Source: JAABRE01 sp964413275 (GTDB lineage Bacteria; Cyanobacteriota; Cyanobacteriia; Cyanobacteriales; JAABRE01). From it: a stretch of DNA of 25,697 nt. The stretch spans positions 1 to 25,697 of the forward strand of contig CAYPSO010000070.1 in assembly GCA_964413275.1 (NCBI GenBank). The letters are read 5' to 3'. A program made the position numbers and the translations under genes. The stretch's first letter is position 1. Every line of letters begins with the position of its first letter. Below, in pieces: positions 1 to 7,082 of the stretch. Below the pieces are notes generated by a model. The model was not told where the DNA came from. It saw only the letters and a list, made by a program, of their open reading frames with translations, and ran no database searches.

Positions 1-53
1 TTGGTTATCTCCTCTAAAGAATCCTCGTGGCTTTAGCCCGATGGAGTGTCAAC
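1..53 (+). mobile_element. Right end of an IS200/IS605-family element (TnpB C-terminus and terminal hairpin)
   Basis: Frame 1 reads as the last eleven codons of a protein ending in Glu-Ser-Ser-Trp-Leu, with a TAG stop at 34-36. That stop sits inside an imperfect hairpin: TCC-TCG-(T)-GGC, loop TTTA, GCC-CGA-(T)-GGA, followed by GAGTGTCAA at 45-53. From family knowledge, TnpB genes often stop inside the right-end hairpin in this way, and a tract ending GTGTCAA marks the element boundary and the scaffold end of the TnpB guide RNA (omega RNA). The element body lies outside the window, so completeness and activity cannot be judged. The call rests on motif memory, not a database match. Confidence 0.6.
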
Positions 54-73
54 CTTCCTTATTCCCTATTTCC

Positions 74-640
74 TTATAAAGTAATACTTCCCTGACGTAA
101 AATTTCCCAATTATTATTAGTCCATTTAGCAACAGTGGAAGGTTTGCCACTACCTAAAAAATCTTCATTTAAGACTAAAATTTCTGGAAATGCTTGCTCT
201 ATGGAAGTCATATGTTCTAAAGGTGGTTGTCCAGATAAATTAGCACTGGTAGTTGCTAAAGGAGTTGTTTGAGATAAAATATCCTGAGCTATTTTCAGAT
301 TTGGCACTCTCACACCAATAGTATGAGAATCAGTGGGATTCATGGTTTTTGGTAATAAATCAGAAGCAGGTAAGACTAAAGTTAAAGCTCCAGGCCAATA
401 TTTTAACGTCACTTCTTTCCAGATAGCTATTTGTGCGGTACTACCTTGGATATAAGGTTTTAAGTCATCAAAAGATGCTCCCATGAGGATTAAGGGTTTA
501 TCTTGACTGCGTTTTTTGAGAGTAAAAATTTTTTCAGAGTTTTCGGGTAAAGTGGCTAAAGCCGGTACTGTATCAGTGGGAAAACTAACTACTTTGCCAG
601 CGATTGCCCCTAAAATTAAATCTTGTTGAGATACCTTCAT
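74..640 (-). CDS. tsaC: Threonylcarbamoyl-AMP synthase (Sua5/YrdC/YciO family)
   Basis: It makes L-threonylcarbamoyl-adenylate from threonine, bicarbonate and ATP, the first step of tRNA t6A37 modification in the cytoplasm. The 188 residues match the short single-domain TsaC form, without the extra Sua5 C-terminal domain. Visible motifs are SFPTDTVPAL near residues 19-28 (the family's PTDT nucleotide/threonine site), KKRSQDKPL near 42-50 (KRxxxKPL) and TTSANLSG near 130-137 (SAN motif). The start ATG overlaps the prmC stop as ATGA (637-640), so translation is probably coupled. It is the last gene of a minus-strand operon with the Tic22-like gene and prmC, and it ends about 20 bases from the IS605 end. 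Confidence 0.93.
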   Translation of the reverse strand: MKVSQQDLILGAIAGKVVSFPTDTVPALATLPENSEKIFTLKKRSQDKPLILMGASFDDLKPYIQGSTAQIAIWKEVTLKYWPGALTLVLPASDLLPKTMNPTDSHTIGVRVPNLKIAQDILSQTTPLATTSANLSGQPPLEHMTSIEQAFPEILVLNEDFLGSGKPSTVAKWTNNNWEILRQGSITL

Positions 641-1524
641 AAACGATGAGCTAGAGCATAACGATCGAATCCAGCAAAATCAGTAATAATTTCAATATTG
701 CCATAATTGCCGTTAGAGATTAGCATAGCAGCTATTGGTTTTCCTTGACCAGCCATCATTTCTATCAACCAAATACCGCCAGAAATTAAATATTCTGGAG
801 CGGTTGCTACTAAATACCGAATACAATCTAAACCATCTTTACCTCCATCTAAAGCTAGGTGAGGCTCATGTTTAACTACTTCTGTCTGTAGTTGAGAAAT
901 ATCCTTTGTGGGAATATAAGGTGGATTAGATACCATACCGCTAATTTTACCTTTTAATTTATCTAAAGGCGACCACCAATCACCCTGATAAAATTTAATT
1001 CTGTGGGCAAAACCGAGATTGTCTGCATTTTCTTGGGCAATCTTTAAAGCAGCTTGACTATAATCTACTGCATAAATTTGTGCATTTGTCAATACTTCTG
1101 CTAAACCTAGGGCAATTGCTCCGCTACCTGTACCCAAATCAACCCAATTTCCTTGAGTAAGAGAAGTATTTAGGGATTTTTCAACTACTAAATCAATAAT
1201 ATATTCAGTTTCTGGACGAGGAATAAGAACATCGGGAGTAACTTTAAGGGAAAAACTACGCCAAGGAGTCACTCCAAGAAGATATTGTACTGGTAAATGC
1301 TCTGAAAGCCGACTCTGCCAAAGTCGAGCTAATTCTGGGAGAGAAATCTTCAGAGAAATTTCCCCCCTATCTTGAAAACTACCAAGACGGAGGGAAAGAC
1401 TGTCAAGATTGCTAATTTCTTGTAATAACCAGTCAACTTCTTTGATGGGGACATTATGAATAATAGCTTCTTCTTGTGCTTGATTGCGCCAAGAATAAAG
1501 TTTTTGTCCTGATACTACAGCCAT
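637..1524 (-). CDS. prmC: Peptide chain release factor N5-glutamine methyltransferase
   Basis: It methylates the Gln of the GGQ motif in release factors RF1 and RF2 using S-adenosylmethionine. The 295-residue length is typical. The N-terminal helical domain (about 1-95) precedes a Rossmann methyltransferase with WVDLGTGSGAIALGLAE (SAM-binding glycine loop, near 127-143) and the catalytic SNPPYIP motif near 200. The following EPHLALDGGKDGLDCI segment is also characteristic of PrmC/HemK. The gene starts six bases after the Tic22-like stop and overlaps tsaC by 4 bp, giving a three-gene operon in which two members act in translation fidelity. Confidence 0.93.
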   Translation of the reverse strand: MAVVSGQKLYSWRNQAQEEAIIHNVPIKEVDWLLQEISNLDSLSLRLGSFQDRGEISLKISLPELARLWQSRLSEHLPVQYLLGVTPWRSFSLKVTPDVLIPRPETEYIIDLVVEKSLNTSLTQGNWVDLGTGSGAIALGLAEVLTNAQIYAVDYSQAALKIAQENADNLGFAHRIKFYQGDWWSPLDKLKGKISGMVSNPPYIPTKDISQLQTEVVKHEPHLALDGGKDGLDCIRYLVATAPEYLISGGIWLIEMMAGQGKPIAAMLISNGNYGNIEIITDFAGFDRYALAHRL

Positions 1525-1530
1525 ACTGGA

Positions 1531-2295
1531 TTAATTAGATGGTTGAGTCTCTGGATTAGATGGTTTCAAAGATTCAATAAATCGCAAAGATTCCTCAGAA
1601 GGCACTAAAACCATGTTTCGTAATGAGTTATCATCCTCACTATGAAAAACGCTCATCATATCTTCTAAACGTACAACTTTAATTTGTACTAAAGGAGCTA
1701 TATCGGGTTGACTTTGTTTTAACTCATCTATCTGTTTTTGTAGAGTAGCTTTTTCAAAAAATAGAGGAATTTTGCCTTTATCTGTTGGTAAATATGCTTC
1801 TTTTCCCTCCTTGGTAACTATGGCAAAAAATAGAGGTACTCCTCTCCAATCTTTAACCTCTGGATTTTCTGCTTTAATAATAGTTACAGCAGAATTAACT
1901 TCATTTTGTTGAGGTTGAAAACTAAAAAAGATTGGATTTTCTTCTTCTTTGCTAGTCATTGCGATTTGATAAATTTTACCAAGAGAAATAGGTGTGACAT
2001 TATCAAAATCATTACCAACTTCAGGATTTTCTTTTTTCAATTCTTCCATGAAAGTTTGAGCATCCTGTTGACTAACAAAAACTCTCATTCTAGCAGCTTT
2101 AGGATTATCAGTTACTTGAAATAATAAAGGAGTACCTTCATCGTTGGTAAGACTAAATACTGGTACTGGATCTAATTTTTGTAAAACTTCTTCTTCTGGT
2201 AAAGCTAATCCCGGAAAAGCTGCGAAAAATGTAGAACCCAAAATCGTAGCAGTCAGTAAACTAAATTTTGTTAAATTACGGAAAATAGATTTCAT
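1531..2295 (-). CDS. Tic22-like periplasmic protein
   Basis: This resembles the Tic22 family, represented by chloroplast Tic22 and periplasmic cyanobacterial proteins linked to outer-membrane biogenesis. I start it at the ATG at 2295 (MKSIFRN) rather than an upstream frame extension, because this places a standard signal peptide at the N-terminus: basic start, hydrophobic core to about residue 27, then an Ala-rich end before LPEEE. The mature part shows the family's repeated pattern, in which short 'VPVFSLTNDEGTPLLF'-type blocks recur as 'PIFFSFQPQ' and 'VPLFFAIV', alternating with KxxNPE segments. About 255 residues fits the family. It is the first gene of the operon with prmC and tsaC. A TATATAAAAT-like stretch lies just upstream, but no clear promoter can be assigned. 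Confidence 0.8.
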   Translation of the reverse strand: MKSIFRNLTKFSLLTATILGSTFFAAFPGLALPEEEVLQKLDPVPVFSLTNDEGTPLLFQVTDNPKAARMRVFVSQQDAQTFMEELKKENPEVGNDFDNVTPISLGKIYQIAMTSKEEENPIFFSFQPQQNEVNSAVTIIKAENPEVKDWRGVPLFFAIVTKEGKEAYLPTDKGKIPLFFEKATLQKQIDELKQSQPDIAPLVQIKVVRLEDMMSVFHSEDDNSLRNMVLVPSEESLRFIESLKPSNPETQPSN

Positions 2296-2629
2296 AATTT
2301 TAGATTTTTTGTATTTTATATAGGACAAGATAACTGGATTGGATTAGTGTGATTGAATGGTATTAAATAACAATCCCTAAAGCTGGTTAACTATTATATT
2401 TTTCTTAGGTTTTGTTCGACACAAACACTTAATTCAATTTTATTTGACCGCAGTGAGTTGAAAATAGTTCCAGATAAAAAAATCCAGTTTGACTTTTGCC
2501 GATATATATCAAGATAAATCACCCAAGAAAGAACTAACATTTAGTATAGCAAGTTTATTTTATTTTAATCAAATTTGTAATTGTTGATTCTTGTATTAAA
2601 ACTCTACTTAAATATCCATAGCATTGATT
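2296..2629. other. Divergent intergenic region between the Tic22-like gene and uvrC
   Basis: This 334-bp AT-rich stretch must carry the promoters of both divergent genes. I see no gene, RNA, repeat array or convincing -35/-10 pair. Confidence 0.5.
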
Positions 2630-4486
2630 ATGACTTTACCCTTAATTGAGAGTGCCAATAGTTTGGAAAATCATCTAAAACAAATACCTTTGTTACCCGG
2701 AGTTTATTTAATGAAAGATGAACTCGGAAATATCCTGTATATTGGTAAATCTAAAAAACTAAGAACTCGCGTACGCTCTTATTTTCGAGATTCTCAAACT
2801 TTAACTAATCGTTTAAAGTTAATGGTACAAAAAGTTACGGCTATTGATTTTATTATTACTGATAATGAGATGGAGGCTTTAGCTTTAGAAGCCAATTTAA
2901 TTAAAAAACATCAACCTTTCGCAAATATTTTACTTAAAGATGATAAACGTTATCCTTATATCTGTATAACTTGGTCTGAAGATTATCCTCGAATTTTTAT
3001 TACTCGTAAACGAAGAATCAATAATCAAAAAGATAGATATTATGGCCCTTATGTTGATAGTCATTTATTAAAAAATACTTTAGATTTAATTAAAAATATC
3101 TTTCCTTTACGTCAAAGACCTAAACCTTTGTTTAAAGATCGCCCTTGTTTAAATTATGATATTGGTCGTTGTCCGGGAGTTTGTCAAAAATTAATAACTG
3201 CTGAAGAATATCATCAAATTATTCAACAAGTCGCCATGATTTTTCAAGGTAGAACAGAAAAATTAATAACTTTTTTAAATACACAAATGGAATCAGCAGC
3301 AGAAAGGTTAGCTTTTGAAAAAGCGGCTTTAATTCGAGAACAAATTAAAGGTTTAGCTAGATTGACAGGAACTCAAAAAGTTGCTTTACCTGATGATACT
3401 ATTAGCCAAGATGTCATAGCTTTAGCCAATAATCAAGATAATTGTTGTGTACAATTATTTCAAATTAGGGGAGGAAAATTAATTGGTAATTTAGGATATT
3501 TTATTGATGTTTCTAATTATCATGGTTTAATAGAACAAGAATATGGTGCTATTTTGCAAAGGGTTTTAGAGTCTCATTATTCTCAAGCTGCATCAGAAGA
3601 AATTCCTTTAGAAATAATTGCACAATATGGGTTAAAAGATAGGGAATTTTTAAGTGAATTTTTAAGTCAGTCAAAGGGCAAAAAAGTTAAAATTATTGTG
3701 CCTCAAAAACAGCAAAAAGCCCAATTAATTGAAATGGTGGCTAAAAATGCTAGTTATGAATTAGCAAAAACGGAACGGGAAGCCGAACAAAATCTTAAAA
3801 GTATGCAAGATTTAGCAGAAATTTTAGGATTATCTGAATTACCTAGACATATTGAAGGTTATGATATTTCTCATATTCAAGGAAGTAATGCGGTGGCATC
3901 GAGAGTAGTTTTTATTAATGGTATTCCCTCTTCACAGGATTATCGTCATTATAAGATTAAAAATCCTGATGTAACTATTGGACATTCTGACGATTTTGCC
4001 AGTTTAGCAGAGGTGATTGCTAGACGTTTAGCTAACTTAAATAAGGAAGAAAATATTCCAGATTTATTAATGATTGATGGTGGAAAGGGGCAATTATCTA
4101 CTGTGGTAAAAGTTTTAGAAAATATGAGTTTATTTGATAAATTAAAAGTTGTGAGTTTGGCAAAACAAAGAGAAGAAATATTCCTTCCTTTTGCTAGTGA
4201 ACCTTTAATTACGAATAAGGAACAACCCGGAGTTCAATTATTAAGAAGAGTTAGGGATGAAGCCCATAGATTCGCAGTTAGTTTTCATCGTCAACAAAGA
4301 CTTAAAAAAGCGAGGCGATCGCATTTAGATGAGATTTCTGGTTTAGGGTTTAAAAAACAACAGGATTTACTCGCCTATTTTCACTCTGTGGAATATATTA
4401 GAGCAGCATCCAAGGAACAATTAAAACAAGTACCGGGTATTGGCGAACATTTAGCCCAAGAAATTTTTAATTATTTTAATAAGTAG
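2630..4486 (+). CDS. uvrC: UvrABC system protein C
   Basis: This is the nuclease subunit of nucleotide excision repair, which makes both incisions around UvrB-bound lesions. The 618-residue length is normal. It has an N-terminal GIY-YIG domain (GVYLMKDELGNILYIGKSKK), a UVR motif near 205-240 that binds UvrB, a C-terminal RNase H-like nuclease with GYDISHIQGS and LLMIDGGKGQL acidic motifs, and a tandem helix-hairpin-helix at the end (ISGLGFKKQQ and VPGIGEHLA). I chose the ATG at 2630; the same frame has a TTG two codons earlier. The Cys cluster CLNYDIGRCPGVC is present, but the upstream fourth Cys of the E. coli [4Fe-4S] site appears to be missing (RQRPK there). A HIP1 site lies at 4315-4322. 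Confidence 0.96.
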   Translation: MTLPLIESANSLENHLKQIPLLPGVYLMKDELGNILYIGKSKKLRTRVRSYFRDSQTLTNRLKLMVQKVTAIDFIITDNEMEALALEANLIKKHQPFANILLKDDKRYPYICITWSEDYPRIFITRKRRINNQKDRYYGPYVDSHLLKNTLDLIKNIFPLRQRPKPLFKDRPCLNYDIGRCPGVCQKLITAEEYHQIIQQVAMIFQGRTEKLITFLNTQMESAAERLAFEKAALIREQIKGLARLTGTQKVALPDDTISQDVIALANNQDNCCVQLFQIRGGKLIGNLGYFIDVSNYHGLIEQEYGAILQRVLESHYSQAASEEIPLEIIAQYGLKDREFLSEFLSQSKGKKVKIIVPQKQQKAQLIEMVAKNASYELAKTEREAEQNLKSMQDLAEILGLSELPRHIEGYDISHIQGSNAVASRVVFINGIPSSQDYRHYKIKNPDVTIGHSDDFASLAEVIARRLANLNKEENIPDLLMIDGGKGQLSTVVKVLENMSLFDKLKVVSLAKQREEIFLPFASEPLITNKEQPGVQLLRRVRDEAHRFAVSFHRQQRLKKARRSHLDEISGLGFKKQQDLLAYFHSVEYIRAASKEQLKQVPGIGEHLAQEIFNYFNK

Positions 4487-4520
4487 ATAATCTGTCATCC
4501 GTACAGTAGTCAGTATTCGA

Positions 4521-4583
4521 CTAACCGCTAACCGCTAACCGCTAATCGCTAATCGCTAACCGCTAAAAGCTAACTGCTAACTG
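4521..4583. repeat. Heptamer array, nine units of CTAACCG type
   Basis: Nine consecutive 7-bp units can be read with exact period. The consensus is CTAACCG, with CTAATCG, CTAAAAG and CTAACTG variants. It lies 34 bp downstream of the uvrC stop and upstream of the small membrane protein gene. It belongs to the same repeat family as the arrays near 6730, 12731, 16895 and 21794. Heptanucleotide short tandem repeats are known from cyanobacterial intergenic DNA. Confidence 0.9.
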
Positions 4584-4639
4584 TTGACAATTATCCGTAA
4601 ACAATTAAAAATTTTAGTAATTACCTATTATTAAAAATC

Positions 4640-4804
4640 ATGTTAGCTTTTTTTCGCCAATACATTGCTCCTTTTTTAGCCATATTCATATTCTTAGTTG
4701 CTTTGGTAATAGTTAGTGCTAGAATATTTTTACCTTCAGACTTGGCTGCACCTGCACCCATTGAAGATGTAGAATTAGCAGGTGAGATATATTGGGGATT
4801 GTAG
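4640..4804 (+). CDS. Small single-span membrane protein (54 aa)
   Basis: An ATG-to-TAG frame of 54 codons gives a coherent small membrane protein: MLAFFRQYIAPF, a hydrophobic segment from about residue 10 to 31 (LAIFIFLVALVIVSARIFLP), then an Ala/Pro and acidic tail ending EIYWGL. The charge pattern (Arg6 before the span, acidic tail after) suggests a single helix. It ends only four bases before the acetyltransferase start frame, so it is probably co-transcribed with the GNAT, HEAT-repeat and ubiX genes. An overlapping minus-strand frame exists, but its product looks random. I do not recognise a named family, although it looks like a conserved cyanobacterial small protein. No strong Shine-Dalgarno is visible. 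Confidence 0.72.
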   Translation: MLAFFRQYIAPFLAIFIFLVALVIVSARIFLPSDLAAPAPIEDVELAGEIYWGL

Positions 4805-4808
4805 CTAA

Positions 4809-5276
4809 TTGATTGTGTTACCAACGGATTATAAGTTGCAATTGGGTTTTAGCGGAGATCGAGCTTTACTCCTTAAGTTTCTTAGTCTTACTTATCGTGA
4901 ATTATTCCCTCAACAAGAGAATTTTTCTCATTTATCAGAAACTGTGGCAACTTATTTTTCCTTAAACACTCCTCTTTGGTGGGTTGGTTTTGGAGATAAA
5001 CAAGAAAAAATAGCCTGTTTATGGCTTGGAAATGCTATAGATCAGGTTAATGGCCATCGCTATAGTCATATTTTTTTACTCTATGTTATGCCCCCTCATC
5101 GTCGTCAAGGTATAGCTAAGGCTTTAATTAATCATGCTCAGAACTATGCTAAATCTAAGGGTCATCAACAAATTGGTTTGCAAGTATATCCCCATAACCA
5201 AGCAGCCCTTAATCTATATAATAGTTTAGGCTATTGTGAACATTCTTTTTTAATGATTAAATCCCTGAATAATTAA
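4809..5276 (+). CDS. GNAT-family N-acetyltransferase
   Basis: It likely transfers an acetyl group from acetyl-CoA to an amine; the substrate is unknown. The C-terminal half carries the GNAT core: HIFLLYVMPPHRRQGIAKAL (motif A, with the R-R-Q-G-I-A pyrophosphate loop) and QVYPHNQAALNLYNSLGY (motif B, with the N-x-x-A-x-x-L-Y signature). The length of about 155 residues is usual. The start is either TTG at 4809 or GTG at 4815; no ATG is available near the N-terminus. It sits between the small membrane protein gene and the HEAT-repeat gene, with gaps of only a few bases. Bacterial RimI is similar in size, but the sequence alone does not justify that name. Confidence 0.85.
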   Translation: MIVLPTDYKLQLGFSGDRALLLKFLSLTYRELFPQQENFSHLSETVATYFSLNTPLWWVGFGDKQEKIACLWLGNAIDQVNGHRYSHIFLLYVMPPHRRQGIAKALINHAQNYAKSKGHQQIGLQVYPHNQAALNLYNSLGYCEHSFLMIKSLNN

Positions 5277-5294
5277 TAACTAATAATTATTGGC

Positions 5295-6026
5295 ATGATT
5301 GTAGATAATCAAGATAATTTTGACAGTCCTTTAGATGAACTTGAGAATAGCAAAAACTCAACCCCACCAGTAGATCCAGAAGCTATGTTAGCTCTTCTCA
5401 ATAGTGAAGAAATACAGGAGCGAATGCTGGCGGCAAGGGCATTTTGTGACCTCAAAGAAGAGCGCGCTATTCCTTATTTAATCGGATTAATTAAAGATAC
5501 TTGTCCTTTGGTTAGGGTAAGTGCAGTCTATGCTTTAGGGCGTAACACCAGCCTAGAAGCAGTGCCAGTCCTTATTGAAGCTCTATCTCAAGATTGGAAT
5601 GGTTATGTGCGTAAAGGCATAGTTTGGGCTTTAGGTAATTGTAATGACCGTCGTTCAATTCCTCCCTTGATTCATAGTCTTAAAACTGATATTTCCGCAG
5701 TTCGTCTCTGGGCAGCTAGTAGTTTGGCTCAAATCGCTAAACTTGAATATGAAGATATTATTACGACAATTCCTAGATTAATTGAAGGTTTAAGACGAGA
5801 TCCGGTGGATGCAGTAAGGAGTAATTGTGCTTGGGCTTTAGGTCAACTTTGTCGAGAATTACCTTCTAATGTGGTTTATGCTACTGCGATCGATGCTTTA
5901 ATTGAAGCTTTAGTGGAAGATGAAGATTTTGGGGTTAAAGAAGATGCTAAGGCAGCTTTATTAAAAGTTGGTGATGCCCATGCTTTACAGATGATTGAAG
6001 ACCTCGAATTAGAAGGATTAATTTAA
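5295..6026 (+). CDS. HEAT-repeat protein
   Basis: A 243-residue all-helical repeat protein. After an acidic, disordered N-terminus (about 1-28), five or more HEAT-like repeats follow, seen as recurring 'IPYLIGLIKD..PLVRVSAVYALG', 'VPVLIEALSQD..YVRKGIVWALG' and 'IPRLIEGLRRD..AVRSNCAWALG' units. Repeats of this PBS-lyase-like type act as protein-binding scaffolds. In cyanobacteria they occur in phycobilin lyases and also in IaiH, the partner of the IscA iron-sulfur scaffold. The length resembles IaiH, but nothing visible distinguishes it, so I give no symbol. It is 18 bp after the GNAT gene and 7 bp before ubiX, most likely one transcript. Confidence 0.85.
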   Translation: MIVDNQDNFDSPLDELENSKNSTPPVDPEAMLALLNSEEIQERMLAARAFCDLKEERAIPYLIGLIKDTCPLVRVSAVYALGRNTSLEAVPVLIEALSQDWNGYVRKGIVWALGNCNDRRSIPPLIHSLKTDISAVRLWAASSLAQIAKLEYEDIITTIPRLIEGLRRDPVDAVRSNCAWALGQLCRELPSNVVYATAIDALIEALVEDEDFGVKEDAKAALLKVGDAHALQMIEDLELEGLI

Positions 6027-6033
6027 TTTATTC

Positions 6034-6645
6034 ATGAATAATAAACCCTTAATTATCGGTATCAGTGGTGCTTCTGGTTTAATTTATGCTGTTCGTGCCT
6101 TAAAATTCCTCCTCGAATCTGATTATACTATTGACTTAGTAGCCTCTAAAGGTAGTTACATGGTATGGCAAGCAGAACAAAATATCAGAATGCCTCCTGA
6201 ACCAGAACAACAAGAAAAATTCTGGCGCGAACAAGCAAAAGTAGCAACTGACGGGATTCTTCGCTGTCATCGTTATGGAGATGTGGGAGCAACTATTGCT
6301 AGTGGCTCTTTTCGTACCCTTGGTATGCTGATTATTCCCACAAGTATGAGTACAGTGGCTAAAATTGCTACGGGTTTAAGTTCAGATTTGCTAGAAAGGG
6401 CGGCTGATGTACAAATTAAAGAGGGAAAACCTTTAGTTATAGTTCCTAGAGAAACACCTTTTAGTATAATTCATCTTCGCAATTTAACAACCTTAGCCGA
6501 AGCCGGAGTAAAAATTGTCCCGGCTATTCCAGCTTGGTATCACAATCCCCAAACTATTGAAGATTTAGTTGATTTTGTCGTGGCTAGAGCTTTAGATCAG
6601 CTTGATATTGATTGTGTGCCTCTAACTCGTTGGCAAGGAGGCTAA
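6034..6645 (+). CDS. ubiX: Flavin prenyltransferase UbiX
   Basis: It attaches a dimethylallyl group to FMN, making the prenylated flavin used by UbiD-type decarboxylases. The 203-residue length is normal. It shows the flavin-binding GISGASGLIYAVRAL at the N-terminus, the SGSF segment, the IIPTSMSTVAKIATGLSSDL block with conserved Ser/Met, the basic RAADVQIKEGKPLVIVPRETP strand (phosphate binding) and the C-terminal PAIPAWYHNP segment typical of UbiX/PAD1. A UbiD partner is not in the window. It ends the plus-strand gene run; the purine-rich tract and assembly gap follow. Confidence 0.92.
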   Translation: MNNKPLIIGISGASGLIYAVRALKFLLESDYTIDLVASKGSYMVWQAEQNIRMPPEPEQQEKFWREQAKVATDGILRCHRYGDVGATIASGSFRTLGMLIIPTSMSTVAKIATGLSSDLLERAADVQIKEGKPLVIVPRETPFSIIHLRNLTTLAEAGVKIVPAIPAWYHNPQTIEDLVDFVVARALDQLDIDCVPLTRWQGG

Positions 6646-6661
6646 TTTAATTAATTTAGAA

Positions 6662-6724
6662 AATAGGAAGCCAAGACAAGGCAGAGGGGGAAGATGGGGA
6701 AGACAAGGGAGATAAGGAAGAAAG
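6662..6724 (+). repeat. Purine-rich simple-sequence tract
   Basis: The + strand here is almost entirely A and G (aggaagccaag..., gagggggaagatgggg, gggagataagg). It lies between ubiX and the assembly gap and has no coding sense. It is low-complexity intergenic sequence. Confidence 0.6.
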
Positions 6725-6849
6725 CTAAAAGCTAATNNNNNNNNNNNNNNNNNNNNNNNNNNNNNNNNNNNNNNNNNNNNNNNNNNNNNNNNNNNNNNNN
6801 NNNNNNNNNNNNNNNNNNNNNNNNNNNNNNNNNNNNGCTAAAAGCTAAT
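6724..6849. repeat. Heptamer repeat interrupted by a 100-N assembly gap
   Basis: Positions 6737-6836 are exactly 100 unknown bases, the usual placeholder for a scaffold gap. Both edges carry the same GCTAAAAGCTAAT motif (6724-6736 and 6837-6849), a member of the heptamer family. The gap was therefore probably caused by a repeat array of unknown true length. The right copy abuts the ferredoxin stop codon. Confidence 0.85.
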
Positions 6850-7082
6850 TACCACAGAGGATCAGAATAAAGATTAATAGTTAATTCTTCTTTATTTCTA
6901 GGTACACCCGTAATACAAGCACAAATAGAAGTACCATCTTCAAGTTCAACTTCACAGGCATGACAAGAACCCATTAAACAACCTGTGGGAATAAATATTC
7001 CTGCTCTTTGGGCTGCTTCTAAAATAGATTCCCCCGGTTGTGCTTCAACAATTACATTATCAGGCAAAAATTTGATTTTCAT
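6849..7082 (-). CDS. Plant-type [2Fe-2S] ferredoxin-like protein
   Basis: A 77-residue electron-carrier domain of the beta-grasp type. The cluster ligands are visible as GCLMGSCHACEV (C-x4-C-x2-C) near residues 35-43 and a fourth Cys in SICACITGVP about 14 residues later. The preceding GESILEAAQRAGIFIPTGC block is standard. I start it at the ATG at 7082, which overlaps the cobQ stop as ATGA; the frame also has a TTG two codons upstream. The 4-bp overlap implies co-translation with cobQ, but a functional link to cobamide synthesis is only inferred. It is shorter than photosynthetic PetF (about 97 residues), so it is probably a specialised ferredoxin. Confidence 0.88.
   Translation of the reverse strand: MKIKFLPDNVIVEAQPGESILEAAQRAGIFIPTGCLMGSCHACEVELEDGTSICACITGVPRNKEELTINLYSDPLW

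Noticed and set aside
1906..2124. 72-codon plus-strand frame inside the Tic22-like gene
   Set aside because: Antisense shadow, Phe/Ile-rich, no start signals, and covered by a well-supported gene.
4521..4583. CRISPR array
   Set aside because: The unit is 7 bp with no spacers and no cas genes; it is a short tandem repeat.
4621..4824. 67-codon minus-strand frame overlapping the small membrane protein
   Set aside because: It starts at TTG, has no domain or signal, and its composition looks like the complement of the coherent plus-strand transmembrane protein at 4640-4804.
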